From JBKHYJ01 sp046565505 (lineage in GTDB: Bacteria; Acidobacteriota; Blastocatellia; UBA7656), in the NCBI GenBank assembly GCA_046565505.1, contig JBKHYJ010000130.1, positions 1 to 64,000 of the forward strand: a stretch of DNA of 64,000 nucleotides, in the 5' to 3' direction. The notes beneath the pieces are model-generated. The model made no database searches and was not told where the DNA came from. It saw only the letters and a list, made by a program, of their open reading frames with translations. A program made the translations under genes and the position numbers. Below, piece after piece: positions 1-8,868 of this stretch (the first letter of the stretch is position 1; each line of letters begins with the position of its first letter).

Positions 1-93
1 GCGCATGCGCTCGAGCAGGCGCGGGCGAGCCAGGACGCGGCGTCCCAGCCTGGGCGGCAGCAGCTTGGTCTTTAGGAAGAATTGCGGAAGCAT
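1..93 (-). CDS. MalT/LuxR-type STAND regulator, N-terminus only (cut by window edge)
   Basis: Reading leftwards from an ATG at 91-93, 31 codons stay open to the window edge. The peptide contains the stretch TKLLPPRLGRRVLARPRLLE, which is the conserved N-terminal signature of MalT-like ATPases, placed just before the P-loop domain. The neighbouring protein at 244-2727 starts with a similar motif (SKLRPPDLRPTLIKRERLIE), so the two are probably tandem paralogues on the same strand. The P-loop, TPRs and any DNA-binding domain lie outside the window. The ATG is the only start seen, and no clear Shine-Dalgarno sequence precedes it. Confidence 0.6.
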   Translation of the reverse strand, partial: MLPQFFLKTKLLPPRLGRRVLARPRLLERMR

Positions 94-108
94 ACCAGCC
101 CGACGATC

Positions 109-245
109 CCGGGTTTTAGATTTCGGATTTTGGGTTAGTGGATTGACCGACTATGACATGTGCCGCAGGTTTGTACTTCATTTAATGAAGTACAAACCTG
201 CGGACTCCTGGCCAATCCAGAATCCGAAATCTAAAACCCAAAATC
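109..245. repeat. Nested inverted repeat between two MalT-like genes
   Basis: The core is a perfect palindrome with 20-bp arms at 163-182 and 184-203 around a single base. It is flanked by a second inverted pair, GGGTTTTAGATTTCGG near 111-126 and its reverse complement at 226-241. The whole unit can fold into one long hairpin. It lies between the stop of the 244-2727 gene and the start of the next gene on the same strand, so it could act as a terminator or be a REP-like mobile repeat. A related unit occurs at 13193-13236. Confidence 0.75.
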
Positions 246-2727
246 AGTTGTCCCCTGTCACCGACTTGTGCGCCGTCGACGCGAGCGCGAAGCTCAGCCA
301 GTCGGAGGCCACCGAATACAGATTGCACATGTCACTGGGCGCGTGATGAAACGACTCTTCGCACGCGACGAAATAGCTGTAATCGAACCGTTCCGCCAGT
401 GATAAGAACTCTTTGAATGCGCGCCGCCCCCCTTCCACGTCGCGGCCGGTCAAGGCGCGTGCCCTCAGGTAGCACCCTATAGCTAAATAGTAATTGCACT
501 GTAGCCGGCGCAGCAAAGGCTCGCTGGCATCGGCCTCCGACAGCGCCCGCGCGTCGCGGCGCTCGACGAGTATGCGCCCACGCATCTGCCGGGCGAGAGC
601 CAGCTCTATGTCGCGCCGGCTCTCCTCGCGGTCGGCCACCATCAGGTTAATCAACTCCAGCGCGCGGTCCAGGTCGCCCCTGCGCATCTCCAGTGCCGCC
701 CGCTCGTAATAGAGGTCGGCCTTCACGGGGTCGGCATCGACGGCGCGGTATTCGTTGAGCGCCTCGTTATAGAGGCGGTCGGCCTGATCGAACAGCCGCC
801 GCTCGCGCGCTATGTTTCCGCGACCCTCCTGTATGCGCGGCATGAACCCGCGCAGGTTGAAGACGGAGGCAAGCTCCGCCGCGCTGTCCAGGTCGCGTTC
901 GGCGGCCCCCAGCCTGCCTTGCGCCGTGTAGATGGCCGAGCGGTTCAGGTAGAGCGGGATGGAGTCGGGGTGCAGCGCAGGGTATCGCGCCGCGGGCTGT
1001 TGCTCGCTGTCGTGCCGCGCGTCCTTCGCGTCCGAGATGGGGCTGCGGGCGAAGTAACGCAGCGCCGCATGAAAGTCGCCCTCCATGTAGGCCGGCAGCG
1101 CCAGGTTGTGCGATATCGTGCGGACGAGTCTCGCGTCGCCCGCTTCATGGGCGAGCCGCAGGGCCTCTTCCATCAGGTCGTTAGCCTCTATGTAGCGCCC
1201 CTCAAAAGAGCGGACCGCGCCGATCACGTTCTTGATGCGCGCGGCGAGCGTGACCGCCCGCACGGAGGCGTCGCCTGCCGGCGCGCGGCGCTCCGCCTCT
1301 TCCGCATGCGTTATGGCGTCGGCGAAGTTGTGATCGCGAGCCGCCGTGTGAGCCAGCCCCGCCAGCGCCGTGGCTTCCGTCGCCTGGTCGCCCGCCTCTC
1401 TGGCCGTCGCGAGGCCCGCCGCGAACATCGTCCCGGCCGTCACCGTGTCGCCTTCGATGACGTGCATGTCGCCCATGAGGTTGTAGAGCTGCGGGTGAGC
1501 GTCGAGCGTCTCGCGGCCGAAGCGGGGGAAATACTTGCTGAGCGTGAGCGTCAGACCGTTCGCCAGCAGGTAGCCCTGGGCCGCGAGCAGCGTCCGGGCC
1601 GCGCCCGTCTCGTCGCCGGCCTCGAAGAAGTGATGGAGCGCGGGCGCCCAGTTCTCCCGCCGCCTGTAATAATGCGCCAGCCGAGCGTGCATATCGGCGC
1701 GCTCGGCCGGCGTGGTCTCCTCTTCGAGCTGCTTGCAGAGGAAGTCGCGAAACAGCGGGTGGTAAACGAATATGTCCGTCTCGCCCGCGACCCGGCTCAG
1801 GAAGATGTTCTCGCGCACGATGGATTGCAGTTGCTCGCTCGTGACTTCGAGGCCGAGCGCTTCGCTCATAATGTCCGGCGCGACCCGCTGCGGCAGCGCG
1901 GAGCGGACGAGGATCGCGCGCATGCGCGGCGGCTCCGCGCGGTAAACCTTCTCCGCGAAGTAATCGAAAACGGCGGTCTCTGACTGCGTGATTATCTTTT
2001 CGATCTCCTGGTCGCGCAGGTGCTCGTCGGTTTCGAGCGCCTGGCGGATTATCTGAAGCCCCGCCACCCACCCCTGCGTCCAGTTGAGCAGGCGGTCAAC
2101 GCGCTCCGTGCTGTCGAGCACGCCGCTCATCAGCTCGGTCGCCTCCGAGCGCGTGAAGGCGAGCGCGCCGTCGTCGAGCTGGTCCATGCTCTGCTTGCTG
2201 CGCATGCGCGAGAAGGTGAAGGTGGGCGCCATCCGCGCCAGCATCATGACGTGAATATTTTCAGGCAGCAGTTGGAGTATGCGGTAGAGTACGGTCGCGC
2301 TCCACTCCGCCGTGAATACGTGGTGGAGGTTGTCGAGCACGATTATCAACTCTTGCTCGACGGCCTCCGACAGCTCGTAAAGGAACAGGTCGGCCAGTTG
2401 ATCGGGCCGCGTGCGCGCGCCCGACCGGAGCATCTCCAGCGTGCTGCGGCCGAAGTCGGACGCCACCTGCCGCACGGCGCGCACGAGGTAGTGAAAAAAG
2501 AGCGCGATGTCTGCGTCCGACGAGTCCAGGTCGTACCAGACCGCCCGCCGGTCTGTCGTGGCGAGGAACTCCGCGGCGGCCGTGGTCTTGCCCCAGCCCG
2601 GCCCGGCGCACACGAAGCTCGCGCTGAGGTCGAGGTTCAGGCTGAAGCGTTCGATGAGGCGCTCGCGCTTGATGAGGGTCGGCCGGAGATCAGGCGGGCG
2701 TAACTTTGATTCGATGAACTTGATCAT
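244..2727 (-). CDS. MalT-like STAND ATPase with TPR repeats
   Basis: The 827-residue protein begins with the MalT-type SKLRPPDLRP signature. A P-loop (GPGWGKTT, residues 42-49) and a Walker B strand (LIIVLDN, about 127-133) follow. The winged-helix/NTPase-associated region runs to about residue 360, and helical TPR-like repeats fill the rest. Members of this family are signal-responsive ATPases that usually end in a LuxR-type HTH. Here the C-terminus stops after helical repeats and shows no HTH, so it may act by protein contact or through a DNA-binding partner. The start at 2725-2727 gives the complete signature but has only a weak ribosome binding site. It is the likely tandem paralogue of the gene cut at the left edge. 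Confidence 0.75.
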   Translation of the reverse strand: MIKFIESKLRPPDLRPTLIKRERLIERFSLNLDLSASFVCAGPGWGKTTAAAEFLATTDRRAVWYDLDSSDADIALFFHYLVRAVRQVASDFGRSTLEMLRSGARTRPDQLADLFLYELSEAVEQELIIVLDNLHHVFTAEWSATVLYRILQLLPENIHVMMLARMAPTFTFSRMRSKQSMDQLDDGALAFTRSEATELMSGVLDSTERVDRLLNWTQGWVAGLQIIRQALETDEHLRDQEIEKIITQSETAVFDYFAEKVYRAEPPRMRAILVRSALPQRVAPDIMSEALGLEVTSEQLQSIVRENIFLSRVAGETDIFVYHPLFRDFLCKQLEEETTPAERADMHARLAHYYRRRENWAPALHHFFEAGDETGAARTLLAAQGYLLANGLTLTLSKYFPRFGRETLDAHPQLYNLMGDMHVIEGDTVTAGTMFAAGLATAREAGDQATEATALAGLAHTAARDHNFADAITHAEEAERRAPAGDASVRAVTLAARIKNVIGAVRSFEGRYIEANDLMEEALRLAHEAGDARLVRTISHNLALPAYMEGDFHAALRYFARSPISDAKDARHDSEQQPAARYPALHPDSIPLYLNRSAIYTAQGRLGAAERDLDSAAELASVFNLRGFMPRIQEGRGNIARERRLFDQADRLYNEALNEYRAVDADPVKADLYYERAALEMRRGDLDRALELINLMVADREESRRDIELALARQMRGRILVERRDARALSEADASEPLLRRLQCNYYLAIGCYLRARALTGRDVEGGRRAFKEFLSLAERFDYSYFVACEESFHHAPSDMCNLYSVASDWLSFALASTAHKSVTGDN

Positions 2728-2998
2728 AATCGCTTGTCGCTGTTGGGAGGGAACAACATTCTAGCACCAGGGGTAGACTATGCCAACGGAGGAAGTGTCT
2801 GCGGGCCGGTCGCAAGCGAGGCCCGATGCCGCGGCCGGCGCGAGGTAATCTCGTTTCTGCGCCCCGCGCATTAGCCCATAATGCGCGCGAGGCGGCGCGG
2901 GCACGCCGGTTGCACTGACTCTTGATTGTGAGGCGGTGCGTTCGATGATAGGTCAGGCCGAGCGACGAAGAGGCCTAATATCGACAAGGAGAATCGTA

Positions 2999-4516
2999 AT
3001 GGGTGTGACAGGAAAACTCCCGGCTCTGAAACAGACCATGCGCGAGACGTTCGGGATTAAGAAGTTTCGCCCCGGCCAGGAAGACGTGATACGGTCCGTG
3101 ATGGAGGGGCACGACACGCTCGCCATAATGTCGACCGGCGCGGGGAAGTCACTCTGCTACCAGATACCCGCCCTCCACCTCCGTGGGACTACCATCATAG
3201 TCTCGCCGCTCATCGCGCTGATGAAAGACCAGGTAGAGAAGCTTCAAGAACTGGGCCTGGGCGCGGCGCAGGTCAACAGCGCCCTCACGCGGCGCGAGCA
3301 GAACCAGACCATCGAGCAGATAGGCGAAGAGAAGAGCGAGTTCGTCTTCACGACCCCCGAGCGCCTGACCGACCAGTCCTTCATCGACACGCTCAGGAAG
3401 AACGAGATAGACCTGTTCGTCATAGACGAGGCGCACTGCATCTCCGAGTGGGGGCATGACTTTCGGCCCTCGTACCTGAACCTCGGCGAAGCCCTGCGCG
3501 CGGTCGGCCGCCCGCCCGTCCTCGCCTTGACAGCGACGGCGACCGGGGAGGTCGTCGAAGACATAAGGAAGCGGCTGGGGCTGTCCGACCTGCGGGTCAT
3601 CAGGCTGGGCATATTCCGCCCGAACCTGCTGTATGAGGTGACGCGGGTCACCAACGACCTTGAAAAACGCCAGCACCTGGCGCGGCTGCTCACAGAGATC
3701 GATGGCGCGGGAATCGTCTACTGTTCTACGGTCAAGGCGGTCGAGGCGGTGGCGGATTTTTTGGAGGGGGCGGGCTTCGGCGTGACGCGCTACCACGGCA
3801 GGCTCGGCGCGAGGGAGAGGAGAGAGAATCAGGAGCGGTTCATGGGGGGCGGGCTGAAAACGATCGTCGCCACGAACGCCTTCGGCATGGGGATAGACAA
3901 GCCAGACATAAGGTTCGTGATTCATTACAACATGCCCGGCACGCTCGAATCTTACTATCAGGAGTCGGGCCGCGCGGGCCGCGACGGCGAGCCCGCGCGG
4001 TGCGTCCTCCTTTATCAGCTCGACGACAGGCGCACGCAGATGTTCTTCCTCGGCGGCCGCTACCCGAAGATGGACGAGGTGTGGACGGTTTACGACTCCC
4101 TGGGGCGGCTGCGGGCCGACGAGAGCGCCGCGACCCTCTCGCTGATTCAAGAGAGCGCCCACCCCGTCGCTAAGACGAAGGTGCGCGTGATACTGTCGGC
4201 GATGAAAGAGATGGGGCTGGTGAAGGAAGGCCGTGGCGCGCGGTTCAAACTTCTGAAGGCGGGGCTCGGCCTCGACGAGCTTGCGAGAATTTCAAAACAG
4301 TACGAAGAGAAGAGCGAAAAGGACCGCGAGAAGCTAGAGCGTATGGCGCTGTACGCACAGAGCGGGGCGTGCCGGTGGAAGCTGTTGCTCAAATACTTCG
4401 GCGAAGAGGAGGATTTCGACCGCTGCGGCGGCTGCGACAACTGCCTGCACCCGCTCGAAGAACAGATCGCGCCGCCCAGGGATCAAAATAAAGCTGCGGG
4501 GCTCGCGATGGCTTGA
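2999..4516 (+). CDS. recQ: ATP-dependent DNA helicase RecQ (short form)
   Basis: This is a superfamily 2 3'-5' helicase of 505 residues used in recombination and replication-fork repair. It shows a Walker A motif (STGAGKS, residues 45-51), a DEAH box at 143-146 followed by CISEWGHDFR, and motif VI as QESGRAGRDG. A RecQ zinc-binding region carries Cys at about 458, 476, 479 and 482. The protein ends soon after the zinc region, so the HRDC domain of E. coli RecQ is absent. The start at 2999 is preceded by AAGGAG with 7-nt spacing. An upstream in-frame ATG at 2945 would add 18 residues without such a site. It converges with mdh. Confidence 0.93.
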   Translation: MGVTGKLPALKQTMRETFGIKKFRPGQEDVIRSVMEGHDTLAIMSTGAGKSLCYQIPALHLRGTTIIVSPLIALMKDQVEKLQELGLGAAQVNSALTRREQNQTIEQIGEEKSEFVFTTPERLTDQSFIDTLRKNEIDLFVIDEAHCISEWGHDFRPSYLNLGEALRAVGRPPVLALTATATGEVVEDIRKRLGLSDLRVIRLGIFRPNLLYEVTRVTNDLEKRQHLARLLTEIDGAGIVYCSTVKAVEAVADFLEGAGFGVTRYHGRLGARERRENQERFMGGGLKTIVATNAFGMGIDKPDIRFVIHYNMPGTLESYYQESGRAGRDGEPARCVLLYQLDDRRTQMFFLGGRYPKMDEVWTVYDSLGRLRADESAATLSLIQESAHPVAKTKVRVILSAMKEMGLVKEGRGARFKLLKAGLGLDELARISKQYEEKSEKDREKLERMALYAQSGACRWKLLLKYFGEEEDFDRCGGCDNCLHPLEEQIAPPRDQNKAAGLAMA

Positions 4517-4540
4517 GAAGATCGGGCCCGAAAATCAATG

Positions 4541-4569
4541 GGGGCGAGCGAAGGAATCCCGCCCGCCCC
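4541..4569. terminator. Hairpin between convergent recQ and mdh
   Basis: A GC-rich hairpin has 10-bp arms at 4541-4550 and 4560-4569 with one mismatch and a 9-nt loop. It sits between two convergent stop codons and could end transcription from either side. There is no strong T-run. Confidence 0.45.
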
Positions 4570-4577
4570 TCCTGACG

Positions 4578-5507
4578 CTACCTGCCCATCACATCAACGA
4601 GCTCTTGCACGGCGGCGGCCGAGCGTTGCAGCGCCGAGCGCTCGTCGGTCGTGAGGTTGATTTGAATTATGTCTTCGATGCCGCGCTCGCCCAGCTTCAC
4701 CGGCACGCCGACGAACAGCCCGTTGATGCCGTATTCGCCTTCGAGGTAGGCGGCGCAAGGGAGGATTTTCTTCTTATCTTTCAGGATCGCCTCGGTCATC
4801 TCGACTGCCGCCGCCGACGGCGCGTAGTAGGCGGAGCCCGTCTTCAGGAGACTGACGATCTCCGCGCCGCCGTTCGCCGTTCGCTTCACTATTTGATCTA
4901 TCTTTTCCTGCGGCATCAGGTCGGGCAGCGGGATGCCGGCGACCGTGGAGTAGCGGGGCAGCGGGACCATCGTGTCGCCATGCCCGCCGAGCACGAACGC
5001 CGTCACGTTCTCCACCGAGACGTTGAGCGCCTCGGCTATGAACCACCGCATGCGCGCGGAGTCGAGCACGCCCGCCATGCCTATGACGCGCTCTTTGGGC
5101 AACCCCGACCTCTTCATCGCCACGTGGCACATCGCGTCGAGCGGGTTAGAGACGACGATGAGGATGGGGTTTTTTGAATACTTCATTATCTCTTCGGTGA
5201 CGGAGCCGACTATGCCGGCGTTAGTCTTCAAGAGGTCGTCGCGGCTCATGCCGGGCTTGCGCGCGAGCCCGGATGTGATGATGACTATGTCGGAATCGGC
5301 AGTCTCTTTGTAGCCGTTCGTGCCGACGAGGCGCGAATCGTACCCTTCGATGGGCGCGGTCTCGTCCAGGTCTAAAGCCTTGCCCTGCGGCATGCCTTCT
5401 ATGATGTCAACAAGGACGACATCCCCAAGCTCTTTATCAGCCAGCCGCTGCGCCGCCGTCGCGCCGACGTTCCCCGCGCCAACGACGGTTATCTTTTTTC
5501 TCGCCAT
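4578..5507 (-). CDS. mdh: Malate dehydrogenase
   Basis: This 309-residue NAD-dependent enzyme interconverts malate and oxaloacetate in the TCA cycle. The Rossmann motif GAGNVG is at residues 10-15, the mobile substrate loop GLARKPGMSRDDLL at 80-93, the SNPLD segment at 120-124, and the catalytic histidine in GGHGDTMVP at H176. The Arg residues in the loop and the length fit the LDH-like MDH group found in Acidobacteriota, Bacteroidota and others. GGAGG precedes the start with normal spacing. Confidence 0.95.
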   Translation of the reverse strand: MARKKITVVGAGNVGATAAQRLADKELGDVVLVDIIEGMPQGKALDLDETAPIEGYDSRLVGTNGYKETADSDIVIITSGLARKPGMSRDDLLKTNAGIVGSVTEEIMKYSKNPILIVVSNPLDAMCHVAMKRSGLPKERVIGMAGVLDSARMRWFIAEALNVSVENVTAFVLGGHGDTMVPLPRYSTVAGIPLPDLMPQEKIDQIVKRTANGGAEIVSLLKTGSAYYAPSAAAVEMTEAILKDKKKILPCAAYLEGEYGINGLFVGVPVKLGERGIEDIIQINLTTDERSALQRSAAAVQELVDVMGR

Positions 5508-5607
5508 CTTCCCTCCAGTAATAAGGGCCGCGTGAAGCGTCAGCAGTCGGCAGGTTTAAGCCCGAGCCTGAAATCACAAGCCCGCCCCCCACGGCCCGGC
5601 CCATGTA

Positions 5608-6090
5608 TTATTGCTGAAACCCTTCAAACGTCCCGTTGACCGTCTCGTAACCGGCGGCGCTGCGGCGGTCGCGCCCGTCCAGCACTAAAATTGCCTGGCC
5701 GGTCATCCTCGTCTTCGATTTCATCTTGCCGCGTAACACGACCGTGCTACAGGGCTCCCCTTCGCCGCAAGACAGCTCGAAAGTGAGCGAGAATTTCTTC
5801 CCCTTCTGCCGCCACACGCCCTGCACGACGACCCCATCATCGGACGTGGCGGTGAGCTGTTGCAGAGGCAGCGGCGAAGGCGGCGCGTCGTTCACCACCG
5901 CCTTGATCGTGAAAGTCTTTACCCCGAAATGATAGCCCGAATCAGAATCGGGGGCGGTGACGGTTATCACCCATTCGCCTTGCCAGAGCTTACCCTTGGC
6001 CGCGTTGACCGGGGCCGAGGCGCCGAGCGCCAGCAGGACCGCCGCGATGGCGGCCGCGCGCACGGACCAACTTCTATGTTTAACTCGCAT
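5608..6090 (-). CDS. Secreted protein of unknown function, paralogue of the next gene
   Basis: I do not recognise a named family. From the ATG at 6088-6090 the 160-residue product starts with a signal peptide (RVKHRSWSVRAAAIAAVLLA followed by LGASAPVNAA). The mature part is a likely beta-rich domain with a Cys pair in FELSCGEGEPCSTVV and a C-terminal GYETVNGTFEGF motif. A longer start at 6186 would overlap the upstream gene and bury the signal peptide. The gene at 6110-6634 shares both motifs, so this is a tandem duplication, probably co-transcribed. The two Cys could form a disulfide outside the cytoplasm. Confidence 0.7.
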   Translation of the reverse strand: MRVKHRSWSVRAAAIAAVLLALGASAPVNAAKGKLWQGEWVITVTAPDSDSGYHFGVKTFTIKAVVNDAPPSPLPLQQLTATSDDGVVVQGVWRQKGKKFSLTFELSCGEGEPCSTVVLRGKMKSKTRMTGQAILVLDGRDRRSAAGYETVNGTFEGFQQ

Positions 6091-6109
6091 GATGATTCCC
6101 GCCCCGCTG

Positions 6110-6634
6110 CTACGGAGTCTCGCAGCCGCCCGTGTCATGAAGCGCGCTGAAATCGCTGCTGCACTTCTCGCCCGTGAACGTGCCATTAACGGTATCGTAC
6201 CCGGTCTCAGTCGTGCTGTCGTCGGACTCCCATATGACGATGACGCGCCCGCTCAGGCGCTTATCCGAATCGAGCTGGCCGCGCATGATGACGGTCCCGC
6301 ACGTGACACCTTCGCCGCAGGAGAACTCGAAACCCGCGCTGAACGTGTCGCCCGACGCGCGCCACACGCCGGGGACGCGTATGTTCGCTATCTCACGCGC
6401 GACGACCGTGCGCTGGCCGTCCTCGTCATGGAAATCGAATTTGTGCCGGTGCGGCTGGCCGAAATCGTTGCCCTTCGGCGAAACGGACACGATAAAATTT
6501 ATCGCCCAGACGCCGGTAAGCGCCTCCCGCGCGCTGACTATCTCGCCGGCCCGCGGGTGGGCGCCGGACGCAGCGCCCGAAAGTGTAAAGATGATCGCTA
6601 CGAAAAGAGCCGTTAACGTTTGCCGCTTTCGCAT
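6110..6634 (-). CDS. Secreted protein of unknown function, first of a tandem pair
   Basis: The 174-residue product has an N-terminal signal peptide (about 24 residues, TLTALFVAIIFTLSGAASGA). Its domain shares FEFSCGEGVTCGTVIMRG and GYDTVNGTF with the next gene at 5608-6090. The two Cys of the SCGEG motif are conserved in both copies. This copy carries an extra short Cys-containing tail (GEKCSSDF to CETP). AGGAGGG lies 8 nt before the ATG. The gap to the second copy's start is only about 20 nt, so the two probably form one transcript. No function is assigned. Confidence 0.7.
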   Translation of the reverse strand: MRKRQTLTALFVAIIFTLSGAASGAHPRAGEIVSAREALTGVWAINFIVSVSPKGNDFGQPHRHKFDFHDEDGQRTVVAREIANIRVPGVWRASGDTFSAGFEFSCGEGVTCGTVIMRGQLDSDKRLSGRVIVIWESDDSTTETGYDTVNGTFTGEKCSSDFSALHDTGGCETP

Positions 6635-7233
6635 TCTCGCGCCCTCCTGTTCGGTGGAGCAGAAATTCTATACCAACGCGGGTCGGTTGTCAGCAGCCCG
6701 CAGGCAGAAAGCAGAAGGCGGCGGGCGGAAGGCGGGCCATTCAGTTTTCATGTTTGATGCCAATGATGGACGGTGCCGACTAGGGCCGGTCAGCGAACCT
6801 TCTACACGCCGGTGCTATATTCTTCTCCCATGCCCCGCGCATCAACCCTACCACTGTGTTGCGAAACGCCGCCATTATCTATGGGGTGCTCCCGCATCTT
6901 ACTTGCGCGACTCGTCACACCGCGGGCCACTCCATTCCCTGGCACGACAGTGCCCGTCATAGCCCCGCGTCACGCTTGCCCGGAGTCGGGCTGTGACGTG
7001 AGACTTTACCCCGCTTATTTTCAACTCTCACGAAAATCGAATGGCGCGGGCGAAATCGTGATAATTATCACAATAAATGAGTTTCGCCTTGACATTCAAA
7101 TTGCAGGCGGCGTAATGTAGCTCACGTAGTAAGTGCCACATAATAACCTGTTATAAGGGCTATTATTGATCCGCTTCCATGACTCGGGCCGGCGATTGTC
7201 TCGCAATCGCTGCGACGCGGTACGGGGGCAATC
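6635..7233. other. Non-coding stretch before the IS remnant
   Basis: No open frame here is convincing. A sigma70-like promoter is possible at 7089-7118 on the plus strand (TTGACA, 18-nt spacer, TAATGT), pointing into the IS3 remnant. The sequence becomes more AT-rich after about 7010, which marks the start of the accessory patch. Confidence 0.4.
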
Positions 7234-7518
7234 GATGAAGGAAAGCCGATTCGGTGGGGAGCGAATCGCTGGAATACTTCGTCAGGCAGAATCAAGCACT
7301 GATACTGTAGAGACACTTTGTCGCAGACACTCTATCGCTACTCATACCTTCTGGCGCCGGCCTAACAAGTTCGGCGGCCTGGAAGTAAAAGACGCCACCA
7401 GACTCAAGGAGCTTGAGCGCGAGAGTTAGCGCCTAAGAAGATCGTCACGGACCAGGCTCTATACATCTCCGCCCTTAAGGAGATCGACTCAAGGGAAAGG
7501 CGTGGCGGGATGGGTTGA
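7234..7518 (+). pseudogene. IS3-family transposase OrfA remnant
   Basis: The first part reads KESRFGGERIAGILRQAESS and continues through ETLCRRHSIATHTFWRRPNK and FGGLEVKDATRLKELERE, which is the typical IS3/IS911-type OrfA helix-turn-helix and start of the leucine zipper. A TAG at 7427-7429 then stops the frame. In another frame the expected continuation (KKIVTDQALYISALKEID) follows up to a stop at 7516-7518, so the gene carries both a nonsense change and a frameshift. No OrfB follows and I see no terminal inverted repeats. The rest of the gap to 7867 holds no gene that I can support. Confidence 0.75.
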
Positions 7519-7867
7519 ATGAAGGCTTTAATGAGAAGCCGGGCGACGAATGCCTAAACCTGTAGTGTCTAAGTAATAGATGTGAGGCGAACATGGAATT
7601 CGGGCAGCGGCGGGGGCATTATGACGGGCATCGGCCACATTCAAGCTCAGGGTATAAGCCGCCGGCGGGGTTTCGCGCTTAACAGGCTGGCCCGAAGAAC
7701 CGGACCCGGTGAAGCCGCCTTCGAGGTATCCGCTCTTTATTATGCTGCTGCTTAGCTGCTGTACGCCCCGGGGATCGACTGCATATCTGGTCGGCGAATA
7801 GAGATGCGATTTTCTCACCTGGGCAATTGTTCAACGATTGCAGATGCTTGAGAAGAAAGGAGCTGTT

Positions 7868-8728
7868 ATGACGGAGCTTGAACGGTATCTGTTTGACCTG
7901 CGCGGCTATCTGATCGTGCGTAATGTTTTATCGGAAGAAGAGTTACAAGAAATTAATGATGTAATTGATGGAGTTCTTCCTGCCTGGTATGAAAAAGCGC
8001 AGGCGAACTTTATCGAAACAGGTTGGGGCGATGGGATTTCGCAGGGCTATACAAACCCCGGTACTGGCCGCGTGAGTTTATATGTAGGGCGACTTTTAGA
8101 TTGGGGCGAACCCATTCGGCGGTTGGTAGGGCATAAGAGAATACTTCCTTATTTGATTGACCTGTTAGGCCCGTCGCCCAGATTAGATCATCAGTACGCA
8201 TTATTAACGAGGGCCGTCAGCGCCTCAATGCCGCTCCACGGCGGAGCGACGCCGCATTCCGCCTACGGGTATTACAATTTCAAAGATCAGCGATTTTTCT
8301 GCGGATTCGTCGTCGCTTCTTTCGCGCTGACCGATTCCCCACCCGGCGCCGGAGGCTTTTGCTGCATCCCCGGCAGCCATAAGAGTAATCTCCCTCTGCC
8401 AGAGGAATTAATTAATCTTGATAATCCTGCTGAATGCGTCGCCCAGATTCCTGTCCGAAAGGGGGACGTTATTTTATTTCCCGAGGCCCTGACACACGGC
8501 ACGCTCAAGTGGACGGCCGATCACGAGCGCCGCGCGGTGCTGTTCAAGTATGCCCCCAGACACATAGTCTGGGAAAACGAATCACCATTCGTGACCTACG
8601 ATTATGAGTGGGAAGAGCACCAGAAAGAGTTCTTCAGGGCGCCGCGTCTCGAGAGCTATGATTATGAGTGGGAAGAGCACCAGAAAGAGTTACTCAAGGG
8701 GCCGCATCTCAACAGGGCAAACTTCTAG
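7868..8728 (+). CDS. PhyH-family Fe(II)/2-oxoglutarate oxygenase-like protein
   Basis: The 286-residue protein has the phytanoyl-CoA dioxygenase fold signature: an N-terminal GYLIVRNVLSEEEL segment, a GGFCCIPGSHK loop, and the distal His at H210 followed by Arg at 221/222, which would bind 2-oxoglutarate. The proximal ligand by spacing is H124 in PLHGG, so the usual HxD is HxG here. The C-terminal 40 residues are a 20-residue unit repeated twice. AAGGAG lies 5 nt before the ATG at 7868. An upstream ATG at 7838 has no comparable site. The gene is AT-richer than its neighbours and lies beside an IS3 remnant, which suggests transfer. The substrate is unknown. Confidence 0.8.
   Translation: MTELERYLFDLRGYLIVRNVLSEEELQEINDVIDGVLPAWYEKAQANFIETGWGDGISQGYTNPGTGRVSLYVGRLLDWGEPIRRLVGHKRILPYLIDLLGPSPRLDHQYALLTRAVSASMPLHGGATPHSAYGYYNFKDQRFFCGFVVASFALTDSPPGAGGFCCIPGSHKSNLPLPEELINLDNPAECVAQIPVRKGDVILFPEALTHGTLKWTADHERRAVLFKYAPRHIVWENESPFVTYDYEWEEHQKEFFRAPRLESYDYEWEEHQKELLKGPHLNRANF
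8596..8715 (+). repeat. Tandem 60-bp duplication inside the PhyH-like gene
   Basis: Two in-frame copies of exactly 60 bp (8596-8655 and 8656-8715) encode YDYEWEEHQKEFFRAPRLES and YDYEWEEHQKELLKGPHLNR. A 32-base core is identical between the copies (8600-8631 and 8660-8691), so the duplication looks recent. Confidence 0.9.
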
Positions 8729-8868
8729 TCGATTCGATTTTTCATAGCAGCAATCGCTCAAGTTTTCCCCAGTGACAGGCGAGAGTAGCTGTCGCCGTGT
8801 TGATCCTTTATTAAGGGCGGTCGGTCCCGGGTGACTGCCCTGTCACACTTGTCGCCTACGACCGCCTG

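Noticed and set aside
5..346. A 113-residue plus-strand frame at the left edge
   Set aside because: It reads through the nested inverted repeat and antisense to two MalT-like genes.
7528..7818. A 96-residue frame on the minus strand in the accessory patch
   Set aside because: No ribosome site, no recognised domain, and it lies in a decayed region. It could be a fragment, but I cannot support it.
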